From contig NZ_CP101462.1 in assembly GCF_024362205.1 (NCBI RefSeq), positions 648,501 to 712,500 on the forward strand: 64,000 nucleotides of DNA, written 5' to 3'. Within the stretch, counting starts at the first letter, position 1. Each line of letters opens with the position of its first letter. A program made the position numbers and the translations under genes. Shown here in pieces: positions 34,407 to 43,481 of the stretch. Below the pieces are notes generated by a model that saw nothing but the letters and a program-made list of their open reading frames with translations, had not been told where the DNA came from and made no database searches. Origin of the DNA: Exiguobacterium aurantiacum (lineage in GTDB: Bacteria > Bacillota > Bacilli > Exiguobacteriales > Exiguobacteriaceae).

Positions 34407-36113
34407 ATGAAAAAAAGGCTAAATCAACTCACATTGACGCAGAAATTATTTGGCGGGATTGGAATGATTCTTTTACTCGTCGTAGTCGGGATGGGTTACA
34501 ATCTGATGGCGCTGAACGATGCGACGAGCCGATATGAAGAAATGATTTCATCAGATGTCATGCGAATGAAGGCGGCCGACGAACTGTCATTAGGGATGGT
34601 CCGTCAGGCGTATGGCCTTCGTGGTTATATTCTAGAACAAGAGCCGGCCCGGCTTGAAGCCGAGCAACAAGGGTCAGAAGAGAAAAAAGAAGCAATCAAC
34701 GCCCTGTTAGAACTCTCGCCTTCGACAGAAGAGACGAAAGAACTAGAGAACCTGATGTCATACGCATTAGGTTACGATGATTTGGCGCAACAGTTGATCC
34801 AAGCAATCGATGCGGATGATCAAGAAACGGTCGACCGTCTCGCGCTTCGGCTGATGCCGGATGTGACGGCATCGATTATCGAGTCGGGCGAGACGATGCA
34901 AGCGGAATCGGAAGCTGCGATGTTAGAAAAGCAGGCGCAACTTGAGAGCCGCGGTCAAAGTGCCTTTATATACTCCGCAGTAATCGCTGTCATCATTTTC
35001 GTACTTACTCTAGGAGCCGGATACTTCCTTCAGCGCATGGTCACGGTACCGCTCCGTCAACTATCGGACGAGGTCGGCATCGTCGCCGACGGCGATTTGA
35101 CACGCGCCGACCTTCAAGCGCTCACGCGTGATGAAATCGGCGAGTTGATGCTTGGCTTCAATCAGATGAAAGGCAACCTCCGCGAACTCATCGACGAAGT
35201 GAGCCGGAACGCCCAAGAGATCACAGCTCAGTCGGAAGAACTGTATGCCAGTACAGAAGAGATGTCCTCGCAAACAGAAGAGACGACGCGGATGATTGAA
35301 CAAGTCGTCGCTGAGACGGTCAACCAGGCAGCGGCTGCCTCGAAGAGCGGACAAGCGGTCGCGGCGGCTGATGAGGGCGTCGAACGAATCGCCACATCGA
35401 TCGGGACGATCAGCCAAGACGTCCAGACGAGTCTGAAGCTCGCCGAACGCGGCGAACAGACGATTCAACAGGCGAAGCAAGAAGTGCTTGCCCTCGAATC
35501 GGAGACGGTCGTGACCGGCCAGTCGATCACGGCGTTGAAACAACAATCAGACGAGATTGCCCTCATCACCGAGGTCATCCAGTCGATCACAGACCAGACG
35601 AACCTGCTCGCCTTGAACGCGGCCATCGAAGCGGCCCGGGCCGGGGAACAAGGGAAAGGCTTCGCCGTCGTCGCTGAAGAAGTCCGCAAGCTCGCGGAAC
35701 AGTCGAAACAATCGGCGTCCCAAATCGCCGGCTTGATCGAGTCGATTCAAGTCCAGTCGAACGCGGTGCTCGAGCGTCACGCCATCAGTGCCCGTCGCGT
35801 CGAGACGAACACGGCGCTGCTTGAAGAAGCGACGGCGTCGTTCCAACAAATCGTCGGGCAATTGCACGCCTCGGTCGAGAACACGGAACAGATCCGGGTC
35901 GCCTCGAGTGAGATCGCGACGACGACGAAACAAGTCGCGACAGCGGCAATCCATATGGCGAGTGACAGTGAAGTCACGGCCGAGACGATGCGTAGCGTCG
36001 GCGAGACGGCCGACGCCCAACTCGCGATGATTCAAGAGTTGAACGGTGTCGCCGAGTCGCTCGGCAATATGACCGGTGACTTGCAGACGCTCATCGGGCG
36101 CTTCCAAACATAA
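34407..36113 (+). CDS. Methyl-accepting chemotaxis protein
   Basis: A 568-aa transmembrane chemoreceptor: first helix about 12-32, four-helix-type outside domain to about 190, second helix about 192-212, HAMP, and signalling domain with [41 protein letters not shown] (a hallmark split around residues 395-435). It works with CheW/CheA. It lies next to another receptor but is transcribed separately. Its translation start is odd: the ribosome site lies in a small hairpin. Ligand is unknown. Confidence 0.93.
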   Translation: MKKRLNQLTLTQKLFGGIGMILLLVVVGMGYNLMALNDATSRYEEMISSDVMRMKAADELSLGMVRQAYGLRGYILEQEPARLEAEQQGSEEKKEAINALLELSPSTEETKELENLMSYALGYDDLAQQLIQAIDADDQETVDRLALRLMPDVTASIIESGETMQAESEAAMLEKQAQLESRGQSAFIYSAVIAVIIFVLTLGAGYFLQRMVTVPLRQLSDEVGIVADGDLTRADLQALTRDEIGELMLGFNQMKGNLRELIDEVSRNAQEITAQSEELYASTEEMSSQTEETTRMIEQVVAETVNQAAAASKSGQAVAAADEGVERIATSIGTISQDVQTSLKLAERGEQTIQQAKQEVLALESETVVTGQSITALKQQSDEIALITEVIQSITDQTNLLALNAAIEAARAGEQGKGFAVVAEEVRKLAEQSKQSASQIAGLIESIQVQSNAVLERHAISARRVETNTALLEEATASFQQIVGQLHASVENTEQIRVASSEIATTTKQVATAAIHMASDSEVTAETMRSVGETADAQLAMIQELNGVAESLGNMTGDLQTLIGRFQT

Positions 36114-36117
36114 GACG

Positions 36118-36152
36118 AACCGTCCTTTCCTGTTCAGGGGAGGATGGTTTTT
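36118..36152 (+). terminator. Terminator after the second chemoreceptor gene
   Basis: AACCGTCCTTTCC pairs with GGGGAGGATGGTT (one G-T pair, small bulge), followed by TTT. Confidence 0.75.
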
Positions 36153-36237
36153 GCGTGTTGTCAGGATTGACGGGATAGTGTTTCGGGAATTGCGGGAGAG
36201 AGACAAAATCTCGATTCCATCGAAAAGGAGACAGATC

Positions 36238-36987
36238 ATGAAATATACTGTCATCACCGGAGCAAGTTCAGGCATTGGCTATGAAGCGGCGAAAGCGCTC
36301 GCCAAGCAAGGGAAGTCGCTCGTGCTCGTGGCGCGTCGTCACGACGAGCTCGAGAAGTTGCGAAGTGAGATCAAATCGATTTCACCGAAGAGCGACGTCA
36401 TCATCAAGGCGAAAGACTTGTCGTACAGCGAGAACGTGTACGGATTGTATGAGTCGCTCGCAGACCTCGACATCGAGACGTGGGTCAATAACGCCGGGTT
36501 CGGAGACTCGAATCTCGTGAAAGACGTCGAGGTCGGGAAGATGGAGAATATGATCCGCTTGAACGTCGAGGCGTTGACGGTGCTGTCGAGCCTGTACGTC
36601 CGGGATTATCATGATGTGGAAGGGGCGACACTCGTGAACGTCGCTTCCGTCGTCGGGTATCACATCGCCAAAAAAGGCGTCACGTACAGCGCGTCGAAAT
36701 TCTTCGTCAGTGCGTACACGGAAGGGCTTGCCCGTGAGCTCATGAACGACGGGGACAAACTGCGTGCGAAAGTGCTCGCACCGGCCGCGACGGAGACCGG
36801 TTTTGCGAACCGTGCCCGTGAAGAAGAGGACTTTGACTATAGCCAAAACGTCGAGAAATATCATACGGCCGAAGAGATGGCCGAGTTTTTGATGCAGTTG
36901 CTCGAGAGCGATCAAGTCGTCGGGATCGTCAACCACGAGGATTACTCGTTCGAGTTGCGCGGTCCGATTCATCCGTATATGGGGTAA
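36238..36987 (+). CDS. SDR family NAD(P)-dependent oxidoreductase
   Basis: This 249-aa classical short-chain dehydrogenase has the cofactor motif TGASSGIG (residues 6-13), NNAGFG near 85, the catalytic Ser in NVASVVGY and Y-x3-K in YSASK. VARRHDE after the second strand favours NADP. AAAGGAGACAG lies before ATG 36238; the frame is open farther upstream without coding character. It resembles DltE/YqjQ-type SDRs. Substrate is unknown, and it is not in an operon. Confidence 0.9.
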   Translation: MKYTVITGASSGIGYEAAKALAKQGKSLVLVARRHDELEKLRSEIKSISPKSDVIIKAKDLSYSENVYGLYESLADLDIETWVNNAGFGDSNLVKDVEVGKMENMIRLNVEALTVLSSLYVRDYHDVEGATLVNVASVVGYHIAKKGVTYSASKFFVSAYTEGLARELMNDGDKLRAKVLAPAATETGFANRAREEEDFDYSQNVEKYHTAEEMAEFLMQLLESDQVVGIVNHEDYSFELRGPIHPYMG

Positions 36988-37080
36988 GTAAGTAAATAAA
37001 GTGATTGTGCTCTGAAGAGTCATGTGAGATATATTAGGCACATACATTGTGTATTAGACGTATTCATTAAGAGTGATAGT

Positions 37081-37338
37081 ATGGGAAAGCAAAATCAATA
37101 TGAGAGAAAATTGATTAAGCATGGCGATTCTGTTTGCGTTTCTATTCCAATGACTGTGTTGCGAAAATTGAAGTTAGATGTGGGTGACGAGGTCTCGATA
37201 TTGACGATAGACAAGGGCATCTTGATTCGACCGCTTGAGGATACAGTACAAACGGATATCGATTCAAAATTTTCTGATGACATGGAAAAAATAATCGAGC
37301 AGCACAACGATACGTTCAAAGGATTAGTGGAACGTTAA
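37081..37338 (+). CDS. AbrB/MazE-type antitoxin-like protein without a toxin partner
   Basis: The 85-aa product has an N-terminal swapped-hairpin DNA-binding domain (KLIKHGDSVCVSIPMTVLRKL, LDVGDEVSILTIDKGILIRPL split here) and an acidic C-terminal helix (EKIIEQHNDTFKGLVER). That helix resembles toxin-binding tails of antitoxins paired with Doc-type toxins. TAATG at the stop would be the expected start of a coupled toxin gene, but that frame closes after 19 codons. GC is lower than the neighbours. It is probably an acquired remnant of a toxin-antitoxin pair. Confidence 0.7.
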   Translation: MGKQNQYERKLIKHGDSVCVSIPMTVLRKLKLDVGDEVSILTIDKGILIRPLEDTVQTDIDSKFSDDMEKIIEQHNDTFKGLVER

Positions 37339-37419
37339 TGCTTTTGAAGAATATAAGGATCAAAGCTGATTCGAATCAGAACATGTGTTCAAAATAAACA
37401 TTCTGACAGGTAGTACACC

Positions 37420-37456
37420 AAACAGCCCGAACCCTTTCAAAGAGTTCGGGCTGTTT
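37420..37456. terminator. Bidirectional terminator
   Basis: AAACAGCCCGAAC and GTTCGGGCTGTTT form a 13-bp stem with an 11-nt loop between convergent genes. Confidence 0.85.
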
Positions 37457-37464
37457 GTTTACAT

Positions 37465-38349
37465 TTACGACGAACGCATCGAATCCCCATACCCTCCGGT
37501 CAAGCGGTGCGTGAGCCGGTGATACCAGTAGCGGAGACGTAAGCGGTATACATATAGTCTTGACGTGTTTGGCAAGACGACGTTGTCGATATAATCGGCG
37601 AACATGGCGCGGAACATATGGTCCTCGCTATCGTCATACGTCGCGCTCCACATGCCGTGCTCTTCGACCTCGAGCAACATCGCAATCGTCTCGTCATCGA
37701 GCTGATGATTATCTTCCGGTAATCGTTTGACGAGCATCTCGACCCGATGGCTACAGATGGACGCATAGAGCGAATGGGCGCGCGGGTTGCGCGGGTTCGC
37801 GTTCAAGTACCCGATGGCCACCTTGAGGAGCTCATCGTTCATCTCGAGCGGAATCTCATCGAACGCTTGGAAGAATTCGAGCAGCATCGGCACGGTCTCT
37901 TCGTTGAACCCGGCGAGCCGGACGTAATGCATCAAGTGGAGTCCGGCCTCCCCGTAAAACTTGCGGTTGAAGTAATGGACGGCAATGGCGCGTTGGACCA
38001 TCGGCACGTCCGGATAGCGTTCGACGGCACGAAGGAAATGCTGCTCGGCCTCGAACGTGAAATTCGTGTCGTCGCTCAAGAGGCCATGAAGGCAGTGAAT
38101 CATATAATGGTCGCCTTTTTCGCCCGCTGCTTCGAGCACGGCGCGGGCCCGGCCGAACTCGCCTTCGCGGATGAGCGGATACGCCCGCATCGCCGGGAAG
38201 AACGGGTCCTCGGGAAAATTCGTCTCGCCGCGGACGATGAGCGACTCGATGGACTCAGCGTTATAATCGTCAATCAGTTCTTCAAGGAGCATCATCTCAA
38301 GGAAGGTGCGTTGAAAATCTGGATGGTGTAAATCGATGGTGTGTTTCAT
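37465..38349 (-). CDS. Uncharacterised helical (TPR-like) protein
   Basis: The 294-aa soluble protein is almost wholly alpha-helical and resembles TPR-type solenoids (AEQHFLRAVERYPDVPMVQRAIAVHYF, split as repeat-like units near 100-135). The ending is basic and aromatic (YRLRLRYWYHRLTHRL). The ATG at 38349 follows GGGAGGGA. I do not recognise a named family. It is monocistronic and divergent from a small DUF3221-like gene. A scaffold or protein-binding role is suggested by fold only. Confidence 0.6.
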   Translation of the reverse strand: MKHTIDLHHPDFQRTFLEMMLLEELIDDYNAESIESLIVRGETNFPEDPFFPAMRAYPLIREGEFGRARAVLEAAGEKGDHYMIHCLHGLLSDDTNFTFEAEQHFLRAVERYPDVPMVQRAIAVHYFNRKFYGEAGLHLMHYVRLAGFNEETVPMLLEFFQAFDEIPLEMNDELLKVAIGYLNANPRNPRAHSLYASICSHRVEMLVKRLPEDNHQLDDETIAMLLEVEEHGMWSATYDDSEDHMFRAMFADYIDNVVLPNTSRLYVYRLRLRYWYHRLTHRLTGGYGDSMRSS

Positions 38350-38473
38350 GAGGGTCCCTCCCAAGTTCATGAGTGTGGCTTCATTATACCGAGCAATCGG
38401 ACGGACGAGTAGATTAATTTCAAAAAATGGGAAAAGAAAAGGGAAGGATTTCCGAGGAAATGGAGGAATGGAG

Positions 38474-38701
38474 ATGGTCACGTTCACAGGATATATCGTC
38501 GAGCTCGAGCCAACGCGAATCCGGGTCGCACCGAACTTGGATGCCGAGCCGTTCGATGGGATCGTATTTCACTGGGAGGAGCCGCTGCGAGAGGACGAGA
38601 CACCGCTCGCCGTCGGTCAACAGGTGCGCGTCGAGCATGATGAGAAGATGACACGTTCGCTACCGCCCCAGGCGACGGCGCATCGAATCGATGTGCTATG
38701 A
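38474..38701 (+). CDS. Small DUF3221-like protein
   Basis: A 75-aa beta-rich protein (VTFTGYIVELEPTRIRVAP ... VGQQVRVEH). Its ending SLPPQATAHRI resembles the S-Y-P-x-Q-A element of DUF3221/YobA proteins. Unlike exported members it has no signal peptide. The ATG at 38474 is 8 bp after GGAGG. A micro-membrane-protein gene follows 19 bp later. Function is unknown. Confidence 0.6.
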   Translation: MVTFTGYIVELEPTRIRVAPNLDAEPFDGIVFHWEEPLREDETPLAVGQQVRVEHDEKMTRSLPPQATAHRIDVL

Positions 38702-38720
38702 TATTGTCGAGGTGAATTGA

Positions 38721-38885
38721 ATGGGACAGTCGAATTTCTTATGGATGGGCGTCGTCATCGCCATCAGTGCGCTGATCGTCTGGTTGTTGCAGGATGTGAT
38801 GCCGTTTTGGATGTTGTCGATCATCCTGCTGTTGTTCGGGGCCACGGTCGGCAACGTGCAGCGGCGCACTCGAAAAGACACATGA
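38721..38885 (+). CDS. 54-aa membrane protein
   Basis: This gene is short and easily missed. The product starts MGQSNFLWMGVVIAISALIV. It has two hydrophobic segments (about 6-23 and 28-43) and a basic tail (VQRRTRKDT). CGAGGTGAATTGA precedes the ATG. It follows the DUF3221-like gene closely and precedes a terminator, so the two are probably an operon. Family is not recognised. Confidence 0.6.
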   Translation: MGQSNFLWMGVVIAISALIVWLLQDVMPFWMLSIILLLFGATVGNVQRRTRKDT

Positions 38886-38886
38886 A

Positions 38887-38917
38887 AAAGCACGTCATCA
38901 TTCAGATGGCGTGCTTT
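38887..38917. terminator. Terminator shared by convergent genes
   Basis: AAAGCACGtCATC and GATGgCGTGCTTT form a 13-bp stem with one mismatch around ATTCA, ending TTCTT. It overlaps the end of the minus-strand gene. Confidence 0.75.
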
Positions 38918-40160
38918 CTTCGTCTTCCACCGGCTCGTCCGGGACATCCTCGATCGCGTCAGTTGCGTCCGGCTTCTCCTCGGTGACGGGCGGTGGCGCC
39001 GGTTTGTCGTTCTTGTCTTGTTTCGGTTTAGTGTCGGGCTGATCTGCCTTTGGTTTTGTGTCCGGTTTGTCTTGCTTCTTTACCGGGGCCGGTGCTTCCG
39101 CTTCTTTCTCCTGAGCGGCTGGCTTCTCCGGCTCGACGGGTTCTGCCGGTTCGGTCACAGGGACGTCAGGCTCGGTCGGTTGCTCCGTGACGGGAGGCGC
39201 CTCGGGTTCTTCAGCAGGTTGTTCCGGTTCGGCTGGAGTCTCTTCCTCGACCGGTGCCGGTTCTTCCGCTGGAGGCTCATTTGGTTCAGGTGTTTCTGGC
39301 GCCGCCTCGGTTTCCGGTTCTGGTTCCGGTGTCGGTTCCGGTTCCGGAGCAGGAGCAGGTTCTGCCGGGTCCTCTCGTTTTGGGACCGGTGTGATCGGTG
39401 CGACCGGTGCGAGTTCAGCGGCCGGCGCACTGCGTTTCGTCGTCGGAGGTGGAGCCGGCGTGTCCGACTTAAGGAACGACAGCACGTCTTGTTCGAACAA
39501 GGCGACCGGGAGCGTCTTCGTCACCAAGTGGATGCCGAGCACCCGTCCATTGGCCGTGACGATTGGGCTGCCGACGGCGCGGTTCGGTAAATCGAATTCG
39601 CGGCGATAGCTGTCTTCTTCGAACGTGAGCGTTCCTTCGATCTGCTCATCCGGTGCGAGCGTCAACACCGATTCGTCCGGTCCGACAATCGCGTGGCTGA
39701 ACGAGAACGGGGACGTCTTCACTTTCTCGATGCGGATGACGGCGATGGCGTCGGTCCGCCCGACGACGGTGCCGTTCATCGTCTCATCGCCTTGTTTCAA
39801 GGTGACGCGAGTGATGCCGGCGACGTTATGGGCCGCCGTTAACACGTCTTGCGGGCTAATCAAAAAACCGGAGCCCGTTCCGATGGTATATAAGCTGTCT
39901 TGCAACGTCTCGAGGTCAACGGTGGTGGCACCGTCGGCCGAGACCGTGTCTTCGGTGATATTCAAGTCGACTTTGTTGGCGAGCGATTTACTCGAGCGCG
40001 GAGTGTCGGTGAGATAGGCGTTCGTCAAAAAAGAGACGAACGCGATGAGTGCGATGACGATGGGGACAGCAATCCATTTTAAGCGACGTGGGCGATGGCC
40101 ACACGTCGGACAAACAGTGGTTTTCGAGCGGGTCTTCGCTCCGCAGCGTGGACAAGTCAC
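38898..40160 (-). CDS. Zinc-ribbon, membrane-anchored trypsin-fold protein with Pro/Glu-rich tail; catalytic Ser missing
   Basis: The 420-aa product starts at a GTG after GAAGGTG. An N-terminal zinc ribbon (C3-x2-C6, C17-x2-C20) precedes a membrane helix (about 28-48). A trypsin-like domain (about 85-230) keeps His111 (TAAHNV) and Asp137 (GRTDAIAV). The serine motif normally GxSGGP or GxSGSP reads RAVGSP, with Val196 at the nucleophile position. Residues about 235-400 are Pro/Glu repeats, then Lys/Asp-rich, suited to crossing the wall. It is probably a non-proteolytic binding or sensing protein. Confidence 0.8.
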   Translation of the reverse strand: MTCPRCGAKTRSKTTVCPTCGHRPRRLKWIAVPIVIALIAFVSFLTNAYLTDTPRSSKSLANKVDLNITEDTVSADGATTVDLETLQDSLYTIGTGSGFLISPQDVLTAAHNVAGITRVTLKQGDETMNGTVVGRTDAIAVIRIEKVKTSPFSFSHAIVGPDESVLTLAPDEQIEGTLTFEEDSYRREFDLPNRAVGSPIVTANGRVLGIHLVTKTLPVALFEQDVLSFLKSDTPAPPPTTKRSAPAAELAPVAPITPVPKREDPAEPAPAPEPEPTPEPEPETEAAPETPEPNEPPAEEPAPVEEETPAEPEQPAEEPEAPPVTEQPTEPDVPVTEPAEPVEPEKPAAQEKEAEAPAPVKKQDKPDTKPKADQPDTKPKQDKNDKPAPPPVTEEKPDATDAIEDVPDEPVEDEESTPSE

Positions 40161-40323
40161 GGGATGACACCTTCCTTCATAAACATAGATGATATGCCTA
40201 TTCCTCATATGAAGCAGGGGTAAACAAATATTTGTCGGGGGCATATACGAAAACAGGTAGGTGGACTGAACTTCTTCAAAACGGGAAAGAACTAATGTAA
40301 CGTTTCAGAAAGGGGAAACCGAC

Positions 40324-41451
40324 ATGCAGCCCTTTTGGACGACCCGTGCGTTTCGTAATGGGATTTGGGTGTTGCTCATCTTGACGATCGTGTTCATGGC
40401 CAAACAAGTCGAGTTCTTGTTTTATCCGATCGGCATCTTTTTCGCCACTGTCCTGACCCCGTTTTTGTTCGCTGGAATCTTGTTTTATTTGACGGTCGGT
40501 CTCGTCGATTGGTTGGAACTGAAGTTCAAGCGTCGGTCGCTCGCGATTTTGGCGATTTTGTTGCTGTTGCTCGTATTGAGCGTCCTGTTCGTCCTGACGC
40601 TCGGTCCGCTCATCACGCGGCAACTGCTCGCCTTGCTCGACACGTTCCCGCGCTTTGCCGAAGAGAGTTACCGTCAATTCCTGTCGCTGTATGCTCGCCT
40701 TGAAGAGTATAGTTGGTTCCGTGAGTACGCCGAACAGAACGCGACGTCAGTCGAGACATGGGTCCGCCAATTGGCCGATGCGCTCGGGGTCGTCATCGGC
40801 TCGGTCGCCGGATCGCTCGGCCGTCTGCTTGCTCTCATCATTTCCGGGCTGTTCACGTTGTTCATCGCCTTGTTCTTATACGTCTTCATGCTGATTGACG
40901 GTGGCAAGCTCGCGAGTGCAATCGTCCGCTGGATTCCGCCGACGTATGAACAGGACTCCCGTCACATCCTGCACGATATGCACGAGACGATTAAGCGCTA
41001 CGTCCGCGCCCAGCTCATCGTCTGTACGTTCGTCGGTTTCTTCGCCACCATCGCGCTTTGGCTGCTCGACGTCCCTTTCTTCTTGCCGCTCGGTCTGTTC
41101 ATCTTCGCAACGAACATCATCCCGTATTTCGGCCCGTTCCTCGGGGCCGCACCCGCCGTCCTGATCGCGTTCATCGATGAACCGGTCAAAGCCATTTACG
41201 TCATCATCGCCATCACCATCGTCCAACAGCTTGACGCCAACGTCATCTCACCGCTCGTCCAAGGCAAGTCACTTCGTGTCCATCCGATCACCATCACGCT
41301 CGTCCTGCTCGTGGCGGGACGTCTCGCCGGTATCGTCGGTATGTTGCTCGCCGTTCCGCTCTACGCTGTCCTCAAAGTCACATTTCTCAACGTTCAAAAA
41401 CTATATGCACTCCGCAAACAGTCGAAGTTCTCCGGTGATTCAACTCGTTGA
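40324..41451 (+). CDS. AI-2E family transporter
   Basis: The 375-aa membrane protein has about seven to eight helices and the AI-2E (PerM/TqsA) pattern: a long central soluble stretch (about 115-165), then LIVCTFVGFFATIALWLL, ATNIIPYFGPFLGAAPAVLIAF, and ISPLVQGKSLRVHPITITLVLLVAG near the end. Members export autoinducer-2 or act as Na+/H+ antiporters; the substrate cannot be told apart here. AAAGGGGAAACC precedes the ATG. The next permease gene starts 32 bp downstream. Confidence 0.88.
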   Translation: MQPFWTTRAFRNGIWVLLILTIVFMAKQVEFLFYPIGIFFATVLTPFLFAGILFYLTVGLVDWLELKFKRRSLAILAILLLLLVLSVLFVLTLGPLITRQLLALLDTFPRFAEESYRQFLSLYARLEEYSWFREYAEQNATSVETWVRQLADALGVVIGSVAGSLGRLLALIISGLFTLFIALFLYVFMLIDGGKLASAIVRWIPPTYEQDSRHILHDMHETIKRYVRAQLIVCTFVGFFATIALWLLDVPFFLPLGLFIFATNIIPYFGPFLGAAPAVLIAFIDEPVKAIYVIIAITIVQQLDANVISPLVQGKSLRVHPITITLVLLVAGRLAGIVGMLLAVPLYAVLKVTFLNVQKLYALRKQSKFSGDSTR

Positions 41452-41483
41452 TGTAGGACTCAATCCTGAAAGGGGATTCCGGC

Positions 41484-42653
41484 ATGAACTCCTTGCTCGC
41501 CTTCACAATCGTCATGCTCATCTGGACGATTAGCGACTACGTCTCGAAGAAGACGAAAGCACTCCTGTCGTCTCTGTTCGTCGCCTCGGTCATCTTTCTT
41601 ATCGGCTTCAAGTCGGGCTTGTTCCCGGAAGATTTGTTGCCTTCATCATCGTTACTCACCCTCGGCCAGACGGTCGTCGGTCTCGTCATCGTCCACCTCG
41701 GGACACTCATCAGTCTCGATGAGTTCAAACGACAATGGAAGACGTTCGTCATCGGGGTGTCCGCTGTCCTCGGGATTGCTGCTTTCCTATATGGCATCGG
41801 ACAGTTTTTCCTCAACACGAACTACGTGCTCAGTGCGATTGCGGCCATCAGCGGTGGGACGATTTCCATCATCCTCGTCCAAGACGCGGCGGTAAACGCT
41901 GGCCTCGTCTCAGTCGCCGTCTTCCCGGTGTTGATTGCGGCGACGCAAGGGTTGATCGGGTTTCCGCTCACCTCCATCATCCTACGGAAAGAAGCGCGTC
42001 GCATCCGGACGGCACATCGCGACGGCACGCTCGTCACACCGAAAGAGCATGCGGTCGTTCATGACGAGACGGACGATTCAATTTTACCGGCCGCATTTCA
42101 TACGACGGCGGGGACGCTGTTCGTCATGGGGGTCGTCGTCCTGATTTCGACCGTCTTGAGCGGCTGGACGAACGGCTATTTGAACACGTTCGTCATCGCC
42201 TTGATTCTGGGAATCGTGTTGCGCCGCTTCAAGATTTTGAAAGCGAACGCGTTGAACGGGATTGACGCTTATGGTCTCATCATGATTGCGATTCTTCTCA
42301 TCATCTTCGGTCCGCTCGCGACGCTGTCACCGAGTGCCTTGTTCGATTTGATCGTACCGATTACTATCTCATTTGTCCTCGGGGTATCTGGATTGCTGTT
42401 GTTCGCGCTTATCGTCGGACGCTTCCTCGGCTACTCGAAAGAGATGTCGATGGCAATCGGGTTGACGGCGCTGTACGGATTCCCGGGCACGCTCATCTTG
42501 AGCGAGGAGGCGGCGAAGAGTATCGGGGAGACGGAAGAGGAGGTGCATCTTATCGAGGATGAGATATTACCGAAAATGATTGTCGCCGGGTTCTCGACGG
42601 TGACGATCACATCCGTGTTTATCACGGGGATACTTGCTGCTTTCATTTATTAA
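41484..42653 (+). CDS. Multi-spanning permease of unknown substrate, symporter-like
   Basis: A 389-aa integral membrane protein with about eleven hydrophobic segments in two halves. Glycine-rich stretches (AISGGTISIILVQDAAVNAG; GLTALYGFPGTLILSEEAAKS) resemble the re-entrant loops of GltS/2HCT-type sodium-carboxylate symporters. A cytoplasmic basic loop (RKEARRIRTAHRDG) lies near residue 170. AAAGGGGATTCC precedes the ATG. No specific family is recognised. It may be co-transcribed with the VLRF1 gene 15 bp downstream. Confidence 0.65.
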   Translation: MNSLLAFTIVMLIWTISDYVSKKTKALLSSLFVASVIFLIGFKSGLFPEDLLPSSSLLTLGQTVVGLVIVHLGTLISLDEFKRQWKTFVIGVSAVLGIAAFLYGIGQFFLNTNYVLSAIAAISGGTISIILVQDAAVNAGLVSVAVFPVLIAATQGLIGFPLTSIILRKEARRIRTAHRDGTLVTPKEHAVVHDETDDSILPAAFHTTAGTLFVMGVVVLISTVLSGWTNGYLNTFVIALILGIVLRRFKILKANALNGIDAYGLIMIAILLIIFGPLATLSPSALFDLIVPITISFVLGVSGLLLFALIVGRFLGYSKEMSMAIGLTALYGFPGTLILSEEAAKSIGETEEEVHLIEDEILPKMIVAGFSTVTITSVFITGILAAFIY

Positions 42654-42668
42654 GAAGGAGGAGACAAC

Positions 42669-43448
42669 ATGGCATTATCAACTGAACTAGGTAAAATCAA
42701 GCAACTCCACAATGCGGAGGCAGGAGTACTTAGTCTCTATTTGAGCACGAAACCGAGCGAACGCAACAAATGGGAGATCCACTTAAAAAACGAGTTGCGC
42801 CGGCTCGAGCAAGAAGTCGAAGCGAATGGGGACGAATCGAAACTGAAAGCGTTCAAACAGCTCCGGGAACGGGCCGAACACGAGATATTAAGCAATGAGC
42901 ATAAACTGTTGCGCAGCATCGTCTTGTTCGCGGAAGGGAACGATGGACTGTTCGAATTGCATTTCCTTCAACTCGATGTCGACAACGAGTTTCATTATGG
43001 GGACAAACCGAATTTGGACCAGATTGAGAGACTTGACGCCGAGTTCCCGAACACCGGGATCTTGCTCGCTCAACTCGACAGCATCACGGCGTATGACACC
43101 CGACTTGGTGAAATCGAGGACGTCGTTGTATTCGACCTTGATTTAGACACCGACCAGTGGAGACGCTATCAAGGGCGAGGTGCGGGTGGTAAGGCTTCAT
43201 CGAGCAGCCAAGTGGATCAATTCGACAGCCGGAAAGAAAACCAAATCCGTCAATTTTATCGGGACATTGCGGGAGAGATTCGCACGCTCCATAAACATCA
43301 CAAGTGGAGTGAGGTCGTCATCATCGGGCAAGATCGGAGTGCGAACTTGTTAAAAGATGAACTCGGTCTCGACGTCGAGCGGGTCGTGAACCGGAACTTG
43401 GGACACGCCGAGGAAGAAGAAGTATTGCGGCGGGCGTTTGAAGCATGA
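42669..43448 (+). CDS. VLRF1-family aeRF1-type release factor homologue
   Basis: The 259-aa soluble protein resembles bacterial VLRF1 proteins, relatives of archaeal/eukaryal release factor 1: GVLSLYLSTKPSERN near the start, a charged helical middle, and a C-terminal alpha/beta part (EVVIIGQDRSANLLKDEL). The family is proposed to act at stalled ribosomes; activity is not established here. AAGGAGGAG precedes the ATG. It follows a permease gene by 15 bp and is closed by a terminator. Confidence 0.82.
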   Translation: MALSTELGKIKQLHNAEAGVLSLYLSTKPSERNKWEIHLKNELRRLEQEVEANGDESKLKAFKQLRERAEHEILSNEHKLLRSIVLFAEGNDGLFELHFLQLDVDNEFHYGDKPNLDQIERLDAEFPNTGILLAQLDSITAYDTRLGEIEDVVVFDLDLDTDQWRRYQGRGAGGKASSSSQVDQFDSRKENQIRQFYRDIAGEIRTLHKHHKWSEVVIIGQDRSANLLKDELGLDVERVVNRNLGHAEEEEVLRRAFEA

Positions 43449-43456
43449 ACGAAGCG

Positions 43457-43481
43457 AGCGACTGCGGGTCGCTCGTTTTTC
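43457..43481 (+). terminator. Terminator after the VLRF1 gene
   Basis: GAGCGAC-tgcgg-GTCGCTC is followed by GTTTTT. It overlaps the end of the convergent CDF gene. Confidence 0.85.

Noticed and set aside
39155-39430. Possible CRISPR or tandem DNA repeat in the GGTTCCGG-rich stretch
   Set aside because: The periodicity comes from Pro-Glu codons within the coding region. Unit length is irregular and there are no spacers.
39018-39609. Two long plus-strand open frames with Arg/Phe-rich and Gly/Ser-rich text
   Set aside because: They are antisense shadows of the Pro/Glu-rich repeat region of the minus-strand trypsin-fold protein and have no ribosome site or family pattern.
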